Assembly: GCF_002287065.1 (NCBI RefSeq)
Contig: NZ_NSJZ01000007.1
Coordinates: forward strand, 62,001 to 126,000
Reading direction: 5' to 3'
DNA length: 64,000 nucleotides
Origin: Paracoccus salipaludis
GTDB taxonomy: Bacteria > Pseudomonadota > Alphaproteobacteria > Rhodobacterales > Rhodobacteraceae
Below are positions 27,464 to 35,850 of this stretch, piece after piece. The position numbers were made by a program, and so were the translations under genes. How positions within the stretch are numbered: the first letter of the stretch is position 1; each line of letters opens with the position of its first letter. The notes below the pieces were generated by a model. It was given only the letters and a program-made list of their open reading frames with translations. It made no database searches and had not been told where the DNA came from.

Positions 27464-28576
27464 ATGGGCTTTCTCGACATCGACAACGTCACCAAGTCCT
27501 ATGGCACGGTCGAGGTGCTGCACCGCGTGGACATCTCGGTGGGCGAGGGCGAGTTCCTCGTGCTCGTCGGCCCCTCGGGCTGCGGGAAATCGACGCTGCT
27601 GAACATGATCGCGGGGCTCGAGGAGATCACCTCGGGGACGATCTCGATCAACGGGCGGGTGGTGAACGACGTCCATCCGTCCAGGCGCAACATCGCCATG
27701 GTGTTCCAGAGCTATGCGCTTTACCCCAACATGACCGTGGGCCAGAACATGACCTTCGGGCTGGAGATGCACGGCGTCCCCAGGGCGGAACGCGAGCGCG
27801 CGCTGAAGGACGTGGCCCAGCTTCTGCAGATCGGCCACCTGCTGGACCGCAAGCCCGGGCAGCTGTCGGGCGGCCAGCGCCAGCGGGTCGCGATGGGGCG
27901 GGCGCTGGTGCGCGACCCCGACGTGTTCCTGTTCGACGAGCCGCTGTCGAACCTGGACGCGAAGCTGCGCGTGGACATGCGGACCGAGATCAAGAAGCTG
28001 CACCACCGGCTGGGCCGCACCACCGTCTATGTGACCCACGACCAGATCGAGGCGCTGACGCTGTCCACCCGGATCGCCGTGATGAACAAGGGCCATGTCC
28101 AGCAACTGGGCACGCCGCGCGAGATCTATGACCGCCCGGCCAACACCTTTGTCGCCAGCTTCATGGGCAACCCGTCGATGAACCTGATGCCTGCCCGCAT
28201 CGTGGTCCAGGGTGGCGTTCCGCACGCGCAGGTGACGCTGGAAGGCGCCTCGCAGAAGCTGCTGCGGCTGGGCCAGCCGGCACTGGCCGCGCAGGACGGG
28301 CGCGAGGTGATCCTGGGCTTGCGCCCCGAGGCGATCACCGACGAGGGCGGCGCCGACCGCAGCGCGCAACTGGTCGAGCAGGTGGACCACGTCGTGTCCG
28401 TGGTGGAACCGGCGGGCGCGGACACCTTCGCCAGCTTCACCGTCGGCGGACGCGACGTGGTGGCGCGGCTGCGCGCCAATTCGCAGCCGCGCGTGGGGGC
28501 GCAGTTCCCCTTCCGGCTGAACATGGACAAGGCCGTGGTCTTCGATCCCCGGACGGAAGCGCGGATCGGGGACTGA
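27464..28576 (+). CDS. Sugar ABC transporter ATP-binding protein (MsmK/UgpC type)
   Basis: 370 residues: nucleotide-binding domain plus the C-terminal OB-like (TOBE) regulatory domain typical of sugar importers. Walker A GPSGCGKST near residue 38, Q-loop FQSYALYPNM, signature LSGGQRQRVAMGRAL, Walker B DVFLFDEPLSNLDAKLR, switch VTHDQIEALTL. Energises uptake by the two permeases immediately upstream. Confidence 0.95.
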   Translation: MGFLDIDNVTKSYGTVEVLHRVDISVGEGEFLVLVGPSGCGKSTLLNMIAGLEEITSGTISINGRVVNDVHPSRRNIAMVFQSYALYPNMTVGQNMTFGLEMHGVPRAERERALKDVAQLLQIGHLLDRKPGQLSGGQRQRVAMGRALVRDPDVFLFDEPLSNLDAKLRVDMRTEIKKLHHRLGRTTVYVTHDQIEALTLSTRIAVMNKGHVQQLGTPREIYDRPANTFVASFMGNPSMNLMPARIVVQGGVPHAQVTLEGASQKLLRLGQPALAAQDGREVILGLRPEAITDEGGADRSAQLVEQVDHVVSVVEPAGADTFASFTVGGRDVVARLRANSQPRVGAQFPFRLNMDKAVVFDPRTEARIGD

Positions 28577-28580
28577 CGCG

Positions 28581-30059
28581 ATGGATGCCGACATCATCAT
28601 CGTGGGCTCCGGGATCGGCGGGGCGACAACGGCGGCGGCGCTGGCCCCCACGGGGCGGCGCATCCTGATCCTGGAACGGGGCGAGCGGCTGGCCGACGCG
28701 CCCCATTGCCGCGACCCGCAGGCGATCTTCCGCGACGGGCGGTTCCGCCCCGAGGAAAGCTGGCTGGACGGCGAGGGCCGGTCCTTCAACCCGGGCAACT
28801 ATTACTACGTCGGCGGCAATTCCAAGTTCTACGGCGCGGTGCTGATCCGATACCGGGCCGAGGATTTCCGCCCGATCCGCCACATGGGCGGGACCACCCC
28901 CGGCTGGCCGGTGGGCTACGAGGACTATGAACCCTGGTATGCCCGCGCCGAGGCGATGTTCGAGGTGCGCGGGACCGAGGACGACCCGACCGATCCGCCG
29001 CGCTCAGCCCCCTTCCCGCACCCGCCGGTGCCCGACGAGCCCGAGATCGCGGACCTGCGCGCCCGCCTGCGCCGGATCGGGCTGCACCCCTCGCACCTGC
29101 CGCTGGGGGTGGATCTCGACCGTTGGTTGGAACGTGCCAAGACGCCATGGGACGCCTTTCCTGACACGACCGGCGCCAAGATGGACGCGGAATCCGTGGG
29201 CATCGCGCAGGCGCTGAGGCATCCGAATGTCACGCTGCTGACCGGCGCGCGAGTCACTGCGCTGGAAGCCGACGGCGACCGCGTCACCGCCCTGCGGCTG
29301 GCGGACGGGCGACGGCTGACGGCCGCGACGGTGGTGCTGGCGGCGGGCGCGGTGAACACGGCGGCGCTGCTGCTGTCCTCGGGCTCCGAGGCGCACCCGA
29401 GGGGGCTTGCCAATCGCTCGGACCAGGTCGGGCGGAACTTCATGAACCACAATGCCTCGGCCGTGCTGGCGGTGCATCCCTGGCGCAGGAACCGCTCGGT
29501 CTACCAGAAGACGCTGATGATCAACGACTACTACCTGACCGGCGGCCCGGAGGGGGAACCGCTGGGCAACGTCCAGATGCTGGGCCGGGTGTCGGGGCCG
29601 ATCCTCGCCGCGACCTCTGGCCTGCCCCGGCGCGCCGCGCACTGGATCGCCGATCACGCGCTGGACCTTTACGCCATGTCCGAGGACCTGCCCTCGCCCG
29701 ACAGCCGGGTGACGGTGGAAAACGGCCGCATCCGGCTGGATTGGCGCCGGTCCAACTGGGAGGCACATCTGGCGCTGGTCGCGCGGCTGAAACGCGACCT
29801 GCGGCGGGCGGGCTATCCGCTGGTCCTGTCGCGGGCCTTCGACCGGCGCACGCCCTCGCACCAATGCGGGACGGCGCGGATGGGGCCGGACCCGGCGACC
29901 AGCGTGGTGGACCCCTGGGGCCGGGCGCATGACCACCCGAACCTGTTTGTCGCGGATGCGAGCGTCCTGCCCACCTCGGCCGCCGTGAACCCCGCGCTGA
30001 CCGTCGCCGCCCATGCGCTGCGCGTGGCCCACCGCATCAGCGAAGGGGCAGGGGCATGA
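28581..30059 (+). CDS. GMC-family FAD oxidoreductase (first copy)
   Basis: 492 residues. The FAD motif IIVGSGIGGATTAAAL starts near residue 6. The C-terminus has the GMC signature region SHQCGTARMGPDPATSVVDP and NPALTVAAHALRVAHRI, which carries the His/Asn active-site pair (His in SHQCGT, Asn in AAVNPAL). Resembles the group of sugar or polyol dehydrogenases that oxidise secondary alcohols. Unlike many membrane-bound relatives, no small subunit gene or Tat signal is seen, so it is probably cytosolic. The 3' end overlaps the SDR gene by ATGA. Confidence 0.87.
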   Translation: MDADIIIVGSGIGGATTAAALAPTGRRILILERGERLADAPHCRDPQAIFRDGRFRPEESWLDGEGRSFNPGNYYYVGGNSKFYGAVLIRYRAEDFRPIRHMGGTTPGWPVGYEDYEPWYARAEAMFEVRGTEDDPTDPPRSAPFPHPPVPDEPEIADLRARLRRIGLHPSHLPLGVDLDRWLERAKTPWDAFPDTTGAKMDAESVGIAQALRHPNVTLLTGARVTALEADGDRVTALRLADGRRLTAATVVLAAGAVNTAALLLSSGSEAHPRGLANRSDQVGRNFMNHNASAVLAVHPWRRNRSVYQKTLMINDYYLTGGPEGEPLGNVQMLGRVSGPILAATSGLPRRAAHWIADHALDLYAMSEDLPSPDSRVTVENGRIRLDWRRSNWEAHLALVARLKRDLRRAGYPLVLSRAFDRRTPSHQCGTARMGPDPATSVVDPWGRAHDHPNLFVADASVLPTSAAVNPALTVAAHALRVAHRISEGAGA

Positions 30060-30811
30060 GCCGCGTCGCCCTGATCACCGGCGGCCAGCAGGGCATCGGC
30101 CTCGGCATCGCCACCGCGCTGGCGGGCGCGGGCTGGACCGTGGCGCTGGCCGCCGAGCGGCCCGAGGACGACCCGTCCGTAAGCGCCGCGCTGGGCACGT
30201 TGCCGGGCGCGCGCTATTTCCGCCACGACCTGACCGACATCGCGGCCGCCCCGGCGCTGGTCGAGCATGTCGAGGCCGCGCTGGGTCCGCTCACCACATT
30301 CGTGTCGAACGCCGGCGTTCCCGCGCTGTCGCGGGGCGACATGCTGGACATGGCGGCCGACAGCTTCGACCTCGTCATGGGCGTCAACCTTCGCGGCGGC
30401 TTCTTCCTGGCGCAGGCCGTGGCGCGGCACATGCTGGCAGCGCCCGCAGCGGACTACCGCGCGATGATCTTCGTGACCTCGGTCAGTGCGGAACTCGTTT
30501 CGGTGGAACGCGCCGAATACTGCATCTCGAAGGCCGCGGCCTCGATGATGACGCGGCTCTACGCGGCAAGGCTCGCCCCCCATGGCATCGGCGTCTTCGA
30601 GCTTCGCCCTGGCATCATCCGCACCGCCATGACCGAAGGGGTCGCCGCGAAATACGACGCCCGCATCGCCGGAGGGCTGGTCCCCGCGGGCCGCTGGGGC
30701 GCGCCCGCCGACATCGGCGCGACCGTCCTGCCGCTGGCGGAAGGGGCGATGGCCTTCTCGACCGGCGCCGTCATCCCCGTCGATGGCGGCCTGTTGCTGC
30801 ACCGTTTGTGA
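30056..30811 (+). CDS. Short-chain dehydrogenase/reductase (FabG-like)
   Basis: 251 residues, NAD(P)(H)-dependent. Cofactor motif TGGQQGIGLGIA (TGxxxGIG), NAG motif FVSNAGVP, catalytic Ser in VTSVSAEL, and Tyr/Lys in YCISKAA. C-terminal RPGIIRTAMT and IPVDGGLLL are standard. The cluster context suggests oxidation or reduction of a keto-sugar or sugar-acid intermediate rather than fatty-acid synthesis. ATGA overlap upstream; 10 nt to the second GMC gene. Confidence 0.9.
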   Translation: MSRVALITGGQQGIGLGIATALAGAGWTVALAAERPEDDPSVSAALGTLPGARYFRHDLTDIAAAPALVEHVEAALGPLTTFVSNAGVPALSRGDMLDMAADSFDLVMGVNLRGGFFLAQAVARHMLAAPAADYRAMIFVTSVSAELVSVERAEYCISKAAASMMTRLYAARLAPHGIGVFELRPGIIRTAMTEGVAAKYDARIAGGLVPAGRWGAPADIGATVLPLAEGAMAFSTGAVIPVDGGLLLHRL

Positions 30812-30821
30812 AGGGACGAGG

Positions 30822-32423
30822 ATGCCCGAAGGTTACGACTACATCATCGTCGGCGGCGGCAGCGCGGGCTGCGTGCTGGCCAACCGGCTGACCGAGAACC
30901 CCGACGCCCGCGTGCTGCTGGTCGAGGCGGGGGGCCGCCCGCGCCACCCCTTCTACGCCATGCCCGCCGGTTTCGCGAAGATGACCAGGGGCATCGGCAG
31001 CTGGGGCTGGCACACGGTCCCCCAGCGCCACATGGACGGCATGGTGATCCGCTACACGCAGGCGCGCGTCCTCGGCGGGGGCTCCAGCGTCAATGCCCAG
31101 ATCTACACGCGCGGCAATGCGCTGGACTACGACGAATGGCGCCAGCTCGGCTGCGAGGGCTGGTCCTACGAAGACGTGCTGCCCTATTTCCGCAAGTCCG
31201 AGGACAACGACAGCTTCAACGACCGCTACCACGGCCAGGGCGGCCCCCTGGGCGTCTCGCGGCCCGCCGCACCCCTGCCGATCTGCGAGGCCTATTTCCG
31301 CGCCGCCGCCCAGCTTGGGATTCCCTTCAACCCCGACATGACGGGCGCCACGCAGGATGGCGTGGGCTATTACCAGCTGACCCAGCGCAAGGCGCGGCGT
31401 TCCTCGACCGCCGTGGCCTTCCTCGACCCCGCGCGGCGCAGGCCGAACCTGACGGTGCGCTCGGGCGCGCAGGTGCTGCGGATCGTGGTGGAAAACGGCC
31501 GCGCCACGGGGATCGAGGTGGCAGGCAAGGCCGGGCCGGAACGGATCGCGGCGGAAACCGAGGTGATCCTGTCGGCAGGCGCCATCGGCTCGCCGCGCCT
31601 GCTGATGCTGTCGGGGATCGGGCCTGCCGATCACCTGCGCGACGTGGGCGTCCCCGTGCTGCTGGACCAGCCCGGCGTCGGGTCCGACCTGCAGGACCAC
31701 GTGGACCTGTTCGTGATCGCCGAATGCACCGGCCCGCATACCTACGACCGCTATGCCAAGCCCCACCTGTCGGCGCTGGCAGGGCTGCAGTACCTGCTGA
31801 CGCGCAAGGGGCCGGTGGCCTCGAGCCTGTTCGAGACCGGCGGCTTCTGGTACGCCGACCCCGACGCGCGCTCGCCCGACATCCAGCTGCACCTGGGGCT
31901 CGGCTCGGGGATCGAGGCGGGGGTGGCGGCGATGCCGGACGGGGGCGTCACGCTGAACTCGGCCTACCTGCGCCCGCGCTCGCGCGGGACGGTGCGGCTG
32001 GCCTCGGCCGATCCGGGGGCCGCGCCGCTGATCGATCCGAACTACTGGGCCGACCCGCATGACCGCGAGATGTCGATCCGGGGCCTGAAGCTCGCGCAGC
32101 AGATCATGCGGCAAAAGGCGCTGACGCCCTTTGTCCGGCGCGAGGTGCTGCCCGGCCCCGAGGTCGTCACCGACGAGGACTATTTCCGCTATGCCTGCCG
32201 CAACGCCAAGACCGACCACCACCCGGCGGGCACCTGCCGCATGGGGCCGGACCCGCAGGCGGTGGTGGACCCGCGGCTGCGGCTGAACGGGATCGGGCGG
32301 CTGCGCGTCGTCGACGCCTCGATCATGCCGCGTCTGGTTTCGTCGAACACCAACGCGCCCACGATCATGATCGCGGAAAAGGCCGCCGACATGATCCGCG
32401 CCGACCGGGGGACAAGCCCATGA
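30822..32423 (+). CDS. GMC-family FAD oxidoreductase (second copy, choline-dehydrogenase-like)
   Basis: 533 residues. FAD motif YIIVGGGSAGCVLANRL at the N-terminus, ARVLGGGSSVNAQIYTRG (GMC signature 1) near residue 85, LSAGAIGSPRLLMLSGIGP (signature 2) near residue 260, active site His in HHPAGTCRMG and Asn in SSNTNAPTIMIAEK. Closer to the choline/alcohol dehydrogenase branch than the first GMC protein, so the two are not a recent duplication. Start at 30822 follows GGGACGAGG. Overlaps the DUF993 gene by ATGA. Confidence 0.9.
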   Translation: MPEGYDYIIVGGGSAGCVLANRLTENPDARVLLVEAGGRPRHPFYAMPAGFAKMTRGIGSWGWHTVPQRHMDGMVIRYTQARVLGGGSSVNAQIYTRGNALDYDEWRQLGCEGWSYEDVLPYFRKSEDNDSFNDRYHGQGGPLGVSRPAAPLPICEAYFRAAAQLGIPFNPDMTGATQDGVGYYQLTQRKARRSSTAVAFLDPARRRPNLTVRSGAQVLRIVVENGRATGIEVAGKAGPERIAAETEVILSAGAIGSPRLLMLSGIGPADHLRDVGVPVLLDQPGVGSDLQDHVDLFVIAECTGPHTYDRYAKPHLSALAGLQYLLTRKGPVASSLFETGGFWYADPDARSPDIQLHLGLGSGIEAGVAAMPDGGVTLNSAYLRPRSRGTVRLASADPGAAPLIDPNYWADPHDREMSIRGLKLAQQIMRQKALTPFVRREVLPGPEVVTDEDYFRYACRNAKTDHHPAGTCRMGPDPQAVVDPRLRLNGIGRLRVVDASIMPRLVSSNTNAPTIMIAEKAADMIRADRGTSP

Positions 32424-33592
32424 TCACCATCACCCTGCCGACCGCCGAGGGGCGGCTGGACGCCCACACCCTGACCGGCGCGCCGCTGGAACCGCGCGCC
32501 CCCAGCGTGCCCCTGACCCGCACGGCCTTCGCCGCCGCCCATGTCGTCAGCGACCCCCTGCGCGAACGCGACCCCTGGGGCGGCCGCCCGGCGGTGGATT
32601 GGGACGCGACCCTGCGCTTCCGTCACTGGCTCTGGGACCAGGGCTTGGGTCTGGCCGAGGCGATGGACACCGCCCAGCGCGGCATGGGCGTGGACTGGCC
32701 CACCGCGCGCGAGCTGATCGGGCGCACCATGCGCGAGGCGAAGGCCCATCCCCTGAAGCCTCGCGTGGCCTGCGGGGCAGGCACCGACGGCGTGCCCCTG
32801 GCCCAGCTGACCAGCGAGGGCGCCATCATCGCCGCCTACGAGGAACAGATGGAGGCGATCGAGGCTGCGGGCGGGCAGGTGATCCTGATGGCCACCCGCG
32901 CGCTGCCCGCCCTCGGTGCGGGGCCGGATGCCTATGCCCGCGTCTATGGCCGCCTGCTGGGGCAGGCGCGGGACAAGGTGATCCTGCACTGGCTCGGGCC
33001 GATGTTCGACCCGGCGCTGGCAAGCTACTGGGGGGCGGGCGACGTGGCGCAGGCGACCGAGCTGGTCCTGCGGATCATCGCGGACAACGCGGCCAAGGTG
33101 GACGGCATCAAGATCTCGCTGCTGGACCAGGCGCATGAGGAGGCCTTCCGCGCCCACCTGCCGGACGGCGTGCGGCTTTATACCGGCGACGACTTCAACT
33201 ACGCCCCGCTGATCGAGGGCGACGGCCAGCGCCATTCCCACGCGCTGCTGGGCATCTTCGCCGCCATCGCCCCCGCCGCCTCGCAGGCGCTGGACGCCTT
33301 GGCGCAGGGCGACACCGCCACCTACCGCGCGCTCTTGGACCCGACCGTGCCCCTGTCGCGCGAGATCTTCCGCGCGCCCACGCAGTTCTACAAGGCCGGC
33401 ATCGCCTTCCTTGCCTGGCTGAACGGGGCGCAGGATCACTTCGCCATGCCGGGGGGCCTTCAGTCCGCGCGTTCCATCGGCCATTATGCCGAGGTGTTCC
33501 GCCTGGCCGACCAGGCCCGCCTGCTGGCCCGGCCCGATCTGGCCGTGCGGCGGATGGGCCACCTGCTGGCGGTGAACGGCATCGGAACCTGA
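32420..33592 (+). CDS. DUF993 family protein, aldolase-like
   Basis: 390 residues. Recognised as the DUF993 family, which has a TIM-barrel related to dihydrodipicolinate synthase; no reaction is established that I know of. The segment VDGIKISLLDQAHEEAF near 228-244, followed by RLYTGDDFNYAPL, parallels the Schiff-base lysine region and following Gly/Asp loop of that superfamily, making Lys231 the likely catalytic lysine (inference). Placed among dehydrogenases and before glycerate kinase, it is the best candidate for the carbon-carbon cleavage step of the pathway. Confidence 0.8.
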   Translation: MITITLPTAEGRLDAHTLTGAPLEPRAPSVPLTRTAFAAAHVVSDPLRERDPWGGRPAVDWDATLRFRHWLWDQGLGLAEAMDTAQRGMGVDWPTARELIGRTMREAKAHPLKPRVACGAGTDGVPLAQLTSEGAIIAAYEEQMEAIEAAGGQVILMATRALPALGAGPDAYARVYGRLLGQARDKVILHWLGPMFDPALASYWGAGDVAQATELVLRIIADNAAKVDGIKISLLDQAHEEAFRAHLPDGVRLYTGDDFNYAPLIEGDGQRHSHALLGIFAAIAPAASQALDALAQGDTATYRALLDPTVPLSREIFRAPTQFYKAGIAFLAWLNGAQDHFAMPGGLQSARSIGHYAEVFRLADQARLLARPDLAVRRMGHLLAVNGIGT

Positions 33593-33598
33593 GGCCCC

Positions 33599-34609
33599 AT
33601 GCGCCGACCCACCATCAACGACGTGGCCCGCGCCGCCGGGGTGTCCAAGTCCACCGTCTCGCTGGTCCTCAAGGCCAGCCCGCTGGTGCGCGAGGAAACC
33701 GCCCGCGACGTGCGCGCGGTGATGGCGCGGCTGGGCTATGTCTACAACCGCGCGGCGGCGGGACTGCGGTCCAGTTCCGGCGGGCTGATCGGGCTGATCA
33801 TCAACGACCTGAGAAACCCCTTCTTCACGGAATTCGCGGCCTCGTTCCAGATGGCCGTGGCCCAGCACGACTATGCGGTGGTCATCGCCAACTCGGACGA
33901 GGACGCCGGCGCGCAGGCCCGCATCGCGCGGTCCATGATCGAACATGGCGTGGCCGCGCTGGTGATCTCGCCTGCCTTCGGCGAAGGCGGGGGAACCTTC
34001 GACCTGCTGTCGCGCGCGGCTGTGCCGACGCTGCAGGTGCTGCGGCAGGGCGATCCCCGGACGGACCTGTTCCCTTTCGCCAGCTTCGACTACATCGACG
34101 GCGGGCGGCAGGCGACGCGCCACCTGCTGGACCAAGGCGCGCGCCGCATCGCCTTCGTGGGCGGCTTCGAGGGACGCCCCATCACGGCCGAGCGGCGGTC
34201 CGGCTATCTCGAGGTGCTGGAAAGCCAAGGGATCGAGCCGCTGGTGATCGCGGGCGCGAGTTCGCGCGGTTGGGGGCTGAACGTCGCCGCGCCGCGCATC
34301 GTGGCGGACCCCTCCATCGACGCGGTGCTGGCCTTCAACGACCTGGTGATGCTGGGGCTGATGGCGGGGCTGGCGCGGGCGGGGCGGATGCCCGGCCGCG
34401 ACATCCGGCTGGTCGGCTTCGACGACATCGAGGAATGCGCGCAGGTCTGGCCCGACCTCAGTTCCGTCAGCTGCGACATCGCCAAGTTCGGCCGCGACGT
34501 GGCCGCGACCCTGCTGGACTGGCTGCGCGAGGGCCGCCATCCTCCGCCCGAACGCCGCGAGGGGGTGACCCTTGTCCCCCGCCGGTCCAGCCTCGGAGTG
34601 ACCGCATGA
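33599..34609 (+). CDS. LacI-family transcriptional repressor
   Basis: 336 residues. N-terminal helix-turn-helix TINDVARAAGVSKSTVSLVL (residues 4-23) followed by a hinge region, then a periplasmic-binding-protein-like sensor domain (GLIGLIINDLRNPFFTEFA near 62). Embedded in the catabolic cluster between the DUF993 and glycerate kinase genes, 6 nt after the former. Probably represses the cluster through the inverted repeat at 19405-19429 until a sugar or intermediate binds. Confidence 0.93.
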   Translation: MRRPTINDVARAAGVSKSTVSLVLKASPLVREETARDVRAVMARLGYVYNRAAAGLRSSSGGLIGLIINDLRNPFFTEFAASFQMAVAQHDYAVVIANSDEDAGAQARIARSMIEHGVAALVISPAFGEGGGTFDLLSRAAVPTLQVLRQGDPRTDLFPFASFDYIDGGRQATRHLLDQGARRIAFVGGFEGRPITAERRSGYLEVLESQGIEPLVIAGASSRGWGLNVAAPRIVADPSIDAVLAFNDLVMLGLMAGLARAGRMPGRDIRLVGFDDIEECAQVWPDLSSVSCDIAKFGRDVAATLLDWLREGRHPPPERREGVTLVPRRSSLGVTA

Positions 34610-35841
34610 CCCCACCCCAGCTTCTGCGCGCCATGTTCGACCGGGCCGTGGCCGTGGCCGACCCCATGGCAAGCCTCGCGGGCTTCCTGCCGGAACGTCC
34701 GGCGGGCCGTGTCTTCGTGATCGGCGCGGGCAAGGCCAGCGCCCGGATGGCCGAGGCGGTCGAGGCCGCCTGGGGGCCCTGCGAGGGGCTGGTGATCACC
34801 CGCTACGGCTATGCCCGGCCCACGCAGGGCATCGAGATCGTCGAGGCCGCCCATCCCGTTCCCGACCAGGCAGGGGTGGACGCCACGCGCCGGATGCTGG
34901 CGCTGCTGGAGGATCTGGGAGAAGGGGACTTCGTCCTCGCGCTGATCTCGGGCGGGGCCTCGGCGCTGCTTTGCGCGCCCGCGGGCGAGGTGACGCTTGA
35001 GGAAAAGCAGGCGGTGAACCGCGCGCTTCTGGCAAGCGGCGCGCCCATCGGGCAGATGAACGTGCTGCGCAAGCACCTGAGCCGGGTCAAGGGCGGCCAG
35101 CTTGCCGCCGCCGCATATCCTGCGCGGATGCTGGCGCTGATGGTGTCGGACGTGCCGGGAGACGACCCGGCGCTGATCGGCTCGGGGCCGACGGTCGGGG
35201 ACCGCTCGACGGTCGCCGAGGCCCGGACGATCCTGGACCGCTGGGGGATCGAGGCGCCGCCCTCGGTCCGCGCCGTGCTGGAGGACCCGACCGGCGTGCG
35301 CGCGCCCGAGGACCCGGCGCTGTCGCGGGTGGAAAACGTGGTCTATGCCGCGCCCTCGCGCTCGCTTGAGGCGGCGGCGGAACTGGCGCGGGCGCAGGGT
35401 TATGCGGTCGAGATCCTGGGCGACGCGCTGGAAGGCGAGGCGCGGGATGTTGCCGCCCGACATGCCGCGCTGGCGCTTGCCGCGACCGGGCCGCGCGTGA
35501 TCCTGTCGGGGGGCGAGCTGACCGTGACCCGGCGCGGCGACGGCATCGGCGGGCCCAACGCCGAATATGCGCTGGCCCTGGCGCTGGCGCTGGACGGCGC
35601 CCCTCGCATCCATGCCATCGCCTGCGACACCGACGGCGTGGACGGCGCGGCCGAGGTCGCGGGCGCGCTGGTCGGCCCGGACACGCTAGCCCGCGCGGCA
35701 GCGGCAGGCGCGGACCCGGGGAGGGCGCTCGAGCGGAACGACGCGCATGGCTTCTTCGGCCGCATCGGCGCGCAGGTCGTGACCGGCCCGACGCTGACCA
35801 ACGTCAACGATTTCCGCGCCATCCTGATCGAAGCCCCCTGA
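34606..35841 (+). CDS. Glycerate 2-kinase (GckA/TtuD, MOFRL family)
   Basis: Phosphorylates D-glycerate to 2-phosphoglycerate (EC 2.7.1.165), feeding lower glycolysis. 411 residues, the normal length for this two-domain family. VFVIGAGKASARMAEAVE near residue 37, LISGGASALLCAP near 110, the substrate loop NVLRKHLSRVKGGQLA, and the MOFRL domain with ACDTDGVDGAAEVAGALV. Its presence says that degradation of the cluster's substrate produces glycerate. Start ATG 34606 overlaps the LacI gene stop (ATGA). Confidence 0.92.
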   Translation: MTPPQLLRAMFDRAVAVADPMASLAGFLPERPAGRVFVIGAGKASARMAEAVEAAWGPCEGLVITRYGYARPTQGIEIVEAAHPVPDQAGVDATRRMLALLEDLGEGDFVLALISGGASALLCAPAGEVTLEEKQAVNRALLASGAPIGQMNVLRKHLSRVKGGQLAAAAYPARMLALMVSDVPGDDPALIGSGPTVGDRSTVAEARTILDRWGIEAPPSVRAVLEDPTGVRAPEDPALSRVENVVYAAPSRSLEAAAELARAQGYAVEILGDALEGEARDVAARHAALALAATGPRVILSGGELTVTRRGDGIGGPNAEYALALALALDGAPRIHAIACDTDGVDGAAEVAGALVGPDTLARAAAAGADPGRALERNDAHGFFGRIGAQVVTGPTLTNVNDFRAILIEAP

Positions 35842-35850
35842 GGTGCCCCG

